Source: Desulfobacula sp.
GTDB lineage: Bacteria > Desulfobacterota > Desulfobacteria > Desulfobacterales > Desulfobacteraceae
Length of the DNA stretch: 10,021 bases
Assembly: GCA_023144585.1 (NCBI GenBank)
Contig: JAGLFI010000023.1
Coordinates: 1 to 10,021 of the forward strand
Reading direction: 5' to 3'
The position numbers and the translations under genes are program-made. The notes beneath the pieces are model-generated. The model was not told the DNA's origin, ran no database searches, and worked only from the letters and a program-made list of their open reading frames with translations. Below, in pieces: positions 6,253 through 10,021 of the stretch. How positions within the stretch are numbered: the first letter of the stretch is position 1; the number at the start of each line of letters is the position of its first letter.

Positions 6253-7479
6253 TTAGCCCTCCCTTTCTTCAGATCGGGTTCCCACACGCTTGGCCGGTAT
6301 CAGACCGGCAGGCCTGAAGAGCATCATAATCACCATGGTGGCGCCAAAAACCAGCATACGATAGGATTCAAATTCGCGAAAAACTTCGGGCAGAGCAATT
6401 AAGGCGGCAACACCCAGGATAATCCCTGGAATAGATCCCATCCCGCCCAGAACCACCATACACAAAACCATGGCTGACTCAAGGAAGGTAAAACTTTCAG
6501 GACTGACAAATCTCATCCTTGCAGCAAAAAAAGCACCGGCAAGTCCGGCAAATATTGCACCCATGGCATAGGCCAGAAGTTTATAGATAAAGGTATTTAC
6601 CCCCATAAGTTCGGCTGTGGTCTCATCTTCCCGGATGGATTCCCAGGCACGGCCCACCCGTGAAAAATTGAGCCGATAAACGCATATGGCCGCCACAATG
6701 GCCAGACCCAATGCAAAATAATAAAAAAGCTGAAGTTTTTTCATCCAGAAATGCTCAAAAGTAAATCCGTTTTCAAATATCGGCAAAAAAATGCCAATGG
6801 GTTTGATCCCGAGGATTCCATTAGGACCATTGGTCAGCTCCATCCAGTTATTGAGGATGATACGAATGATCTCACCGAATCCCAGGGTAACAATGGCCAG
6901 ATAATCCCCTCTCATGCGAAGGGTGGGATATCCCACAATACAGCCGGCAATACAGGCAAAAAAGGCTGACATGGGCAGGCAGATCCAGAAACCCAGGCCG
7001 TAAGTGGTATTTAAGATAGCATAAGTATAAGCGCCCACACCGTAAAATGCAATATACCCGAGATCCAGCATACCGGCCAGGCCCACCACCACGTTGAGAC
7101 CCAGGCCAAGGCAGATATAAAGCAGCACACTAATGGCCACATCAGTGCCATATCGGCCTGCAAACTGGGGATAAATCAATGCAACTATCAAACCCGCAGC
7201 AAGCCAGGTCCAGGTGGGAAGGGCAGTGGAAGTGGTCTTGAGATTACCCGCAGCCCTGGATATTGGGTCAGCAAAAAATTTTAAGGACCCACTGACCTTG
7301 ATCACATAGATTATAAGACAGACAAACGAACCTGCCAGTATATAAGTCCAGACTGTAAATGTCGTCTGAAAAGTCATGGTCCCGTCGGGATGAATGCCCA
7401 GCATGGGCCAGAGCAGCCCCAGGAGCCACAACATGCCGATTGTATATTGTTTCCAAACTTTTTTAAACTCTTGTATCAT
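6253..7479 (-). CDS. livM: Branched-chain amino acid ABC transporter permease LivM
   Basis: The product is a polytopic inner-membrane permease of about 408 residues. It is the long LivM type with an extra N-terminal membrane region (two hydrophobic segments before about residue 65) ahead of the core permease. The core begins near YGTDVAISVLLYICLGLGLNVVVGLAGMLDLGYIAFYGVGAY. It includes GYPTLRMRGDYLAIVTLGFGEIIRIILNN, the cytoplasmic EAA-like loop RVGRAWESIREDETTAELMGVN that contacts the ATPases, and VLGGMGSIPG followed by FRPAGLIP at the end. The longer ORF from 7527 would overlap livH by 65 bases; ATG7479 is preferred because GGGTGAG stands 7 bases upstream. This start overlaps livH by 17 bases, a usual arrangement for coupled translation. 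It forms the membrane channel with LivH. Confidence 0.94.
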   Translation of the reverse strand: MIQEFKKVWKQYTIGMLWLLGLLWPMLGIHPDGTMTFQTTFTVWTYILAGSFVCLIIYVIKVSGSLKFFADPISRAAGNLKTTSTALPTWTWLAAGLIVALIYPQFAGRYGTDVAISVLLYICLGLGLNVVVGLAGMLDLGYIAFYGVGAYTYAILNTTYGLGFWICLPMSAFFACIAGCIVGYPTLRMRGDYLAIVTLGFGEIIRIILNNWMELTNGPNGILGIKPIGIFLPIFENGFTFEHFWMKKLQLFYYFALGLAIVAAICVYRLNFSRVGRAWESIREDETTAELMGVNTFIYKLLAYAMGAIFAGLAGAFFAARMRFVSPESFTFLESAMVLCMVVLGGMGSIPGIILGVAALIALPEVFREFESYRMLVFGATMVIMMLFRPAGLIPAKRVGTRSEEREG

Positions 7480-8374
7480 CGATATTCTCACCCATAATTC
7501 CATTTGGTTTAAAATAAAGTACTGCAATCAAAATAATAAAAGCAAACACATCCTTGTACTCACTTGAGATATAGCCGGCACCAAATATTTCAACCATCCC
7601 GATAATCAGACCGCCTATCATGGCACCGGTGATATTTCCGATCCCTCCCAGAACGGCTGCGGCAAAGGCCTTGATACCGGGGACAAATCCTATATCATAC
7701 CGGACAGATCCATAGTAAAGGCCATACATAATACCAGCGGCTGCGGCAAGTCCCGCACCAATGGCAAAGGTCAGGGAAATAATCCTGTTACTGCCGATGG
7801 CAACAAGAGCTGACATGGTTTTGTCCTGGGCCGTTGCCCGCATGGCCATACCGATTTTGGTCCTGAACACCAGAAGGTTGAGCCCTATCAGCAGGCAAGC
7901 AGTCAAGGATACGATCATAATCTGAAGATAGGAAAGAGTGACCATACCGAAATCAAATCTTCCCTGAAACAACTCGCTGGGATAAACCTTGTCATACACC
8001 CCCTGGGTGAGCATCATACCATTGGAAAGAAAAATGGACATGCCTAGGGCAGATAAAAGGGCGGCCAGCCTGGACTCTTTTCTCAATGGTTTATACGCGA
8101 TTTTTTCGACCCCGATGGCAAGATAGGCGCAATAGGCCATGGAAATCATAAATGCGGCGGTCAGGCAGATCACCGGGTGAGAATCCATATATCCGACCCC
8201 GGCAAAATAAGCCAGGGCAATGGCTCCCACATATCCGCCGGCAGCAAAAAATTCGCCATGGGCAAAGTTGATGAGCTGAATAACACCGTATACCATAGTA
8301 TATCCCAGTGCGATCAATGCATACATCCCACCAAGGGTTATACCGTTAATCAACTGCTGAATAAAATATTCCAT
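7463..8374 (-). CDS. livH: Branched-chain amino acid ABC transporter permease LivH
   Basis: The 303-residue membrane protein has the classic LivH beginning MEYFIQQLINGITLGGMYAL and then LGYTMVYGVIQLINFAHGEFF. There are about eight hydrophobic segments in all. The cytoplasmic coupling loop TKIGMAMRATAQDKTMSALVAIGSN is present, as are the GIKAFAAAVLGGIGNITGAMIGG stretch and the C-terminal YFKPNGIMGE. It forms half of the inner-membrane channel. The ribosome site is weak (AAGAAA about 10 bases before ATG8374). The gene follows the binding-protein gene by 89 bp, a gap that contains an intrinsic terminator, so its expression probably depends on partial read-through. It overlaps livM by 17 bases. 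Confidence 0.96.
   Translation of the reverse strand: MEYFIQQLINGITLGGMYALIALGYTMVYGVIQLINFAHGEFFAAGGYVGAIALAYFAGVGYMDSHPVICLTAAFMISMAYCAYLAIGVEKIAYKPLRKESRLAALLSALGMSIFLSNGMMLTQGVYDKVYPSELFQGRFDFGMVTLSYLQIMIVSLTACLLIGLNLLVFRTKIGMAMRATAQDKTMSALVAIGSNRIISLTFAIGAGLAAAAGIMYGLYYGSVRYDIGFVPGIKAFAAAVLGGIGNITGAMIGGLIIGMVEIFGAGYISSEYKDVFAFIILIAVLYFKPNGIMGENIDDTRV
7487..7493 (-). promoter_or_regulatory. Ribosome binding site deciding the livM start
   Basis: GGGTGAG on the minus strand, inside the 3' end of livH, is 7 bases before ATG7479 and supports that start over the ATG at 7527. Confidence 0.6.
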
Positions 8375-8412
8375 TATATTTAATTTTCTTAACTTTATTT
8401 CCTGGAGTAGGC

Positions 8413-8449
8413 AAAAAGATGCGGCTGCAATTAAATTGCAGGCCGCATC
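8413..8449 (-). terminator. Rho-independent terminator between the binding-protein gene and livH
   Basis: GATGCGGC (8418-8425) pairs with GCCGCATC (8442-8449). Inside them TGCAATT (8426-8432) pairs with AATTGCA (8434-8440), leaving one bulged base at 8441. Read on the minus strand, the GC-rich stem is followed at once by TTTTT (8417-8413), the textbook layout. It starts 14 bases after the stop codon of the binding-protein gene. On the plus strand a TTTTT also follows a few bases later, but no plus-strand gene is upstream. Confidence 0.88.
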
Positions 8450-8463
8450 ACATTTTTACAAAA

Positions 8464-9600
8464 TTACTTGATCAGACCATTGGCCGGTTCCCAATAAGGA
8501 ACAAATTTATCATCAACAACTTTATATGCAATATAAGAAGACCCTGAGTCTCCGTTGGCTCTAAATTTGACATGTTTTGCAACACCCTGGTAATCCAGCT
8601 TCATAAGTTCGGCCTTGATTTTGGCAGGCTCTGTGGAACCGGCTGCCTTGATGGCTTTTAAAAGAGCTGTGGCTGAATCATAGGCATAGGTTGCATAGGC
8701 AGCAATCGCACCGTATTTAGGCACATATCTTTCTTCAAAGGCTTTGTATTCAGGCGTAGAAGGATCGGTCAATCCATAGGTCAGGTAAACGCCTTCTGAT
8801 GCATATTTTGCAACCTCCATGTATTTGGGCTGAAATACGGCATCCTGGGTAACGATCTGGGATTTAAGACCCAGACGTTTGGCCTGGAGTGTCATCATGG
8901 CTGCAGAAGAGTAACCCTGGAGAGACATGTAGAAAATATCGGCGTTTTTCAATTTTGCCATAGTTAAAATAGCAGAGAAGTCTTTATCGCCCTGGTTGAC
9001 ATGCTCATGACCCAGGATTTTAATACCCAGTTTTTCACAGGCTTTTTCAACGCCATCTGCAAGACCTTGGGAATAAGTGGTTTTATCATCCACAATAAAA
9101 ATAGTTTTAGCTCCCAGGGCTTCTTTCATAAATTTAGCAGCTGCAGAGGCCTGGTCATCATCCCTTCCGCACATCCTGAACATATATTCAAGTCCGCGGT
9201 CCGTAACATCCTGATGGGTGGAGGCCGGGGTAATCATGGGAATGCTTTCTTCATCCAACACCTCTGATGACGGAATGGTTGAAGAAGAACAATAAGCACC
9301 CACTACACCGACAACCCCAAGGTTGAGAAGCTTGTTGGCTGCAGCAACGGCTTGTCTCGGATCACAGGCTGTATCCTGAGGAAAAAATTCAATTTTGTCA
9401 TAACCCGGCACTCCACCTGCTTCTTCAAATACTTTAATGGCTGTCCAGACACCATTTTTAATATCTGTTCCATCAGATGCATAGGGACCGGTTAAAGGAC
9501 TCATGGAACCGATTTTCAATGTTTTCGCAGAAACGGTCGCAAACAGAAATGGAACCAGAATAAGGCCCATAGCCATAATTGATAAAATTCTTTTTTTCAT
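8464..9600 (-). CDS. livJ: Periplasmic branched-chain amino acid-type binding protein (LivJ/LivK family)
   Basis: This 378-residue protein has a clear Sec signal peptide: MKKR, a hydrophobic core and a likely cut after VSA at residue 25. The mature part starts KTLKIGSMSPLTGPYASDG, the hallmark of Peripla_BP_6 proteins. Conserved family features include FFPQDTACDPRQAVAAANKLL, GAYCSSSTIPSSEVLDEESIPMITPAST (the ligand-contact region) and RDDDQASAAAKF. The two cysteines in DTACDP and GAYCSS match the disulfide-forming pair of LivJ/LivK. It captures the substrate in the periplasm and delivers it to LivHM. The ligand could be Leu/Ile/Val or another amino acid or amide, and sequence alone does not decide. 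A good site (AGGAG) lies before ATG9600, 16 bp after livG. The LivJ versus LivK name is a family-level choice. Confidence 0.94.
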   Translation of the reverse strand: MKKRILSIMAMGLILVPFLFATVSAKTLKIGSMSPLTGPYASDGTDIKNGVWTAIKVFEEAGGVPGYDKIEFFPQDTACDPRQAVAAANKLLNLGVVGVVGAYCSSSTIPSSEVLDEESIPMITPASTHQDVTDRGLEYMFRMCGRDDDQASAAAKFMKEALGAKTIFIVDDKTTYSQGLADGVEKACEKLGIKILGHEHVNQGDKDFSAILTMAKLKNADIFYMSLQGYSSAAMMTLQAKRLGLKSQIVTQDAVFQPKYMEVAKYASEGVYLTYGLTDPSTPEYKAFEERYVPKYGAIAAYATYAYDSATALLKAIKAAGSTEPAKIKAELMKLDYQGVAKHVKFRANGDSGSSYIAYKVVDDKFVPYWEPANGLIK

Positions 9601-9616
9601 CTTTTTCTCCTAAAAA

Positions 9617-10021
9617 TTATTGGTTAGCCGGCTGACCAAGATATGCCTCAATCACCTTTGGATTATTCTGAATTTCATGAGAATCACCTTCAGCAATCTT
9701 AACACCATGATCAACACAAACAATATGATCACACACACCCATCACAACCTTCATGTCATGCTCCACAAGAAGAACGTCAATGCCTAAGTCTGATATGCGT
9801 GTAATGTTTTTCATTAGCTCTGAGGATTCAGAGGGGTTCATGCCGGCGGCAGGCTCATCCAGCAGCAGCACTTTGGGCTCCGAGGCAATGGCCCGGGCAA
9901 TTTCAAGCCGTCTCTGGAGGCCATAGGGCAGGCTGGAGGCCACATCATCGGCATACTTTTCAACCCCCATGAAGGTCAAAGCTTCCATGGCTTTTTCTTT
10001 TATAAAGACTTCTTCGCGCTT
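9617..10021 (-). CDS. livG: Branched-chain amino acid ABC transporter ATPase LivG (partial, N-terminus outside window)
   Basis: The C-terminal 134 residues of an ABC ATPase run in from the right edge, reading KREEVFIKEKAMEALTFMG and onwards. Visible elements are the signature region SSLPYGLQRRLEIARAIA, in which PYG replaces the usual SGG as is typical for LivG. These are followed by Walker B VLLLDEPAAGMNPSES, the D-loop, and LLVEHDMKVVMGVCDHIVCVDHG with the H-loop histidine. The end KVIEAYLGQ is also family-typical. The Walker A half lies beyond the window. It partners LivF. Being located before the binding-protein gene, it departs from the E. coli livKHMGF order. Confidence 0.93.
   Translation of the reverse strand, partial: KREEVFIKEKAMEALTFMGVEKYADDVASSLPYGLQRRLEIARAIASEPKVLLLDEPAAGMNPSESSELMKNITRISDLGIDVLLVEHDMKVVMGVCDHIVCVDHGVKIAEGDSHEIQNNPKVIEAYLGQPANQ

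Overview
The window reads like a stretch of a free-living or host-associated anaerobic proteobacterium. The gene repertoire and the style of the Pit, DUF47, ABM-monooxygenase and Liv proteins fit a Desulfobacterota (Desulfobacula/Desulfobacterium-like) sulfate reducer. This taxonomic guess is inference from protein resemblance only. No rRNA, tRNA, CRISPR, phage or insertion-sequence signal was seen.

Left part (1-2545): a divergent pair. On the minus strand is the 5' part of an FAD/FMN oxidoreductase related to the beta subunit of heterotetrameric sarcosine oxidase; its C-terminus lies outside the window. On the plus strand is an RpiR-type (HTH + SIS) regulator followed 18 bp later by a YbaK/ProX-type aminoacyl-tRNA deacylase. 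The AT-rich spacer (915-1162) holds promoter-like elements and a strong nested palindrome (1081-1118), a good candidate operator for the regulator.

Middle part (2546-5523): a phosphate-flavoured block. A good sigma70-type promoter drives a DUF47 PhoU-like protein, whose stop codon overlaps the start of a Pit phosphate transporter gene. That pit gene is broken twice, by an in-frame amber codon where the family has Trp and by a one-base insertion later. Facing it on the minus strand is an intact glycerophosphodiester phosphodiesterase. Upstream of that is a second wreck, an ABM (antibiotic biosynthesis monooxygenase) domain gene with a stop codon, a deletion of about 10 bases and a one-base insertion. 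It still has its own promoter and ribosome binding site. The ABM remnant is not annotated by simple ORF calling and was found by reading across the lesions.

Right part (5524-10021): a branched-chain amino acid type (HAAT/Liv) ABC transporter on the minus strand, transcribed livG (partial) - periplasmic binding protein - livH - livM - livF. A textbook Rho-independent hairpin lies between the binding-protein gene and livH, probably letting the binding protein be made in excess over the permease. The full transporter (two ATPases, two permeases, one binding protein) is present apart from the N-terminus of LivG.

No convincing undescribed system was found. The most notable items are the two recently decayed genes flanking an intact phosphodiesterase, the intergenic palindrome and the intercistronic terminator.
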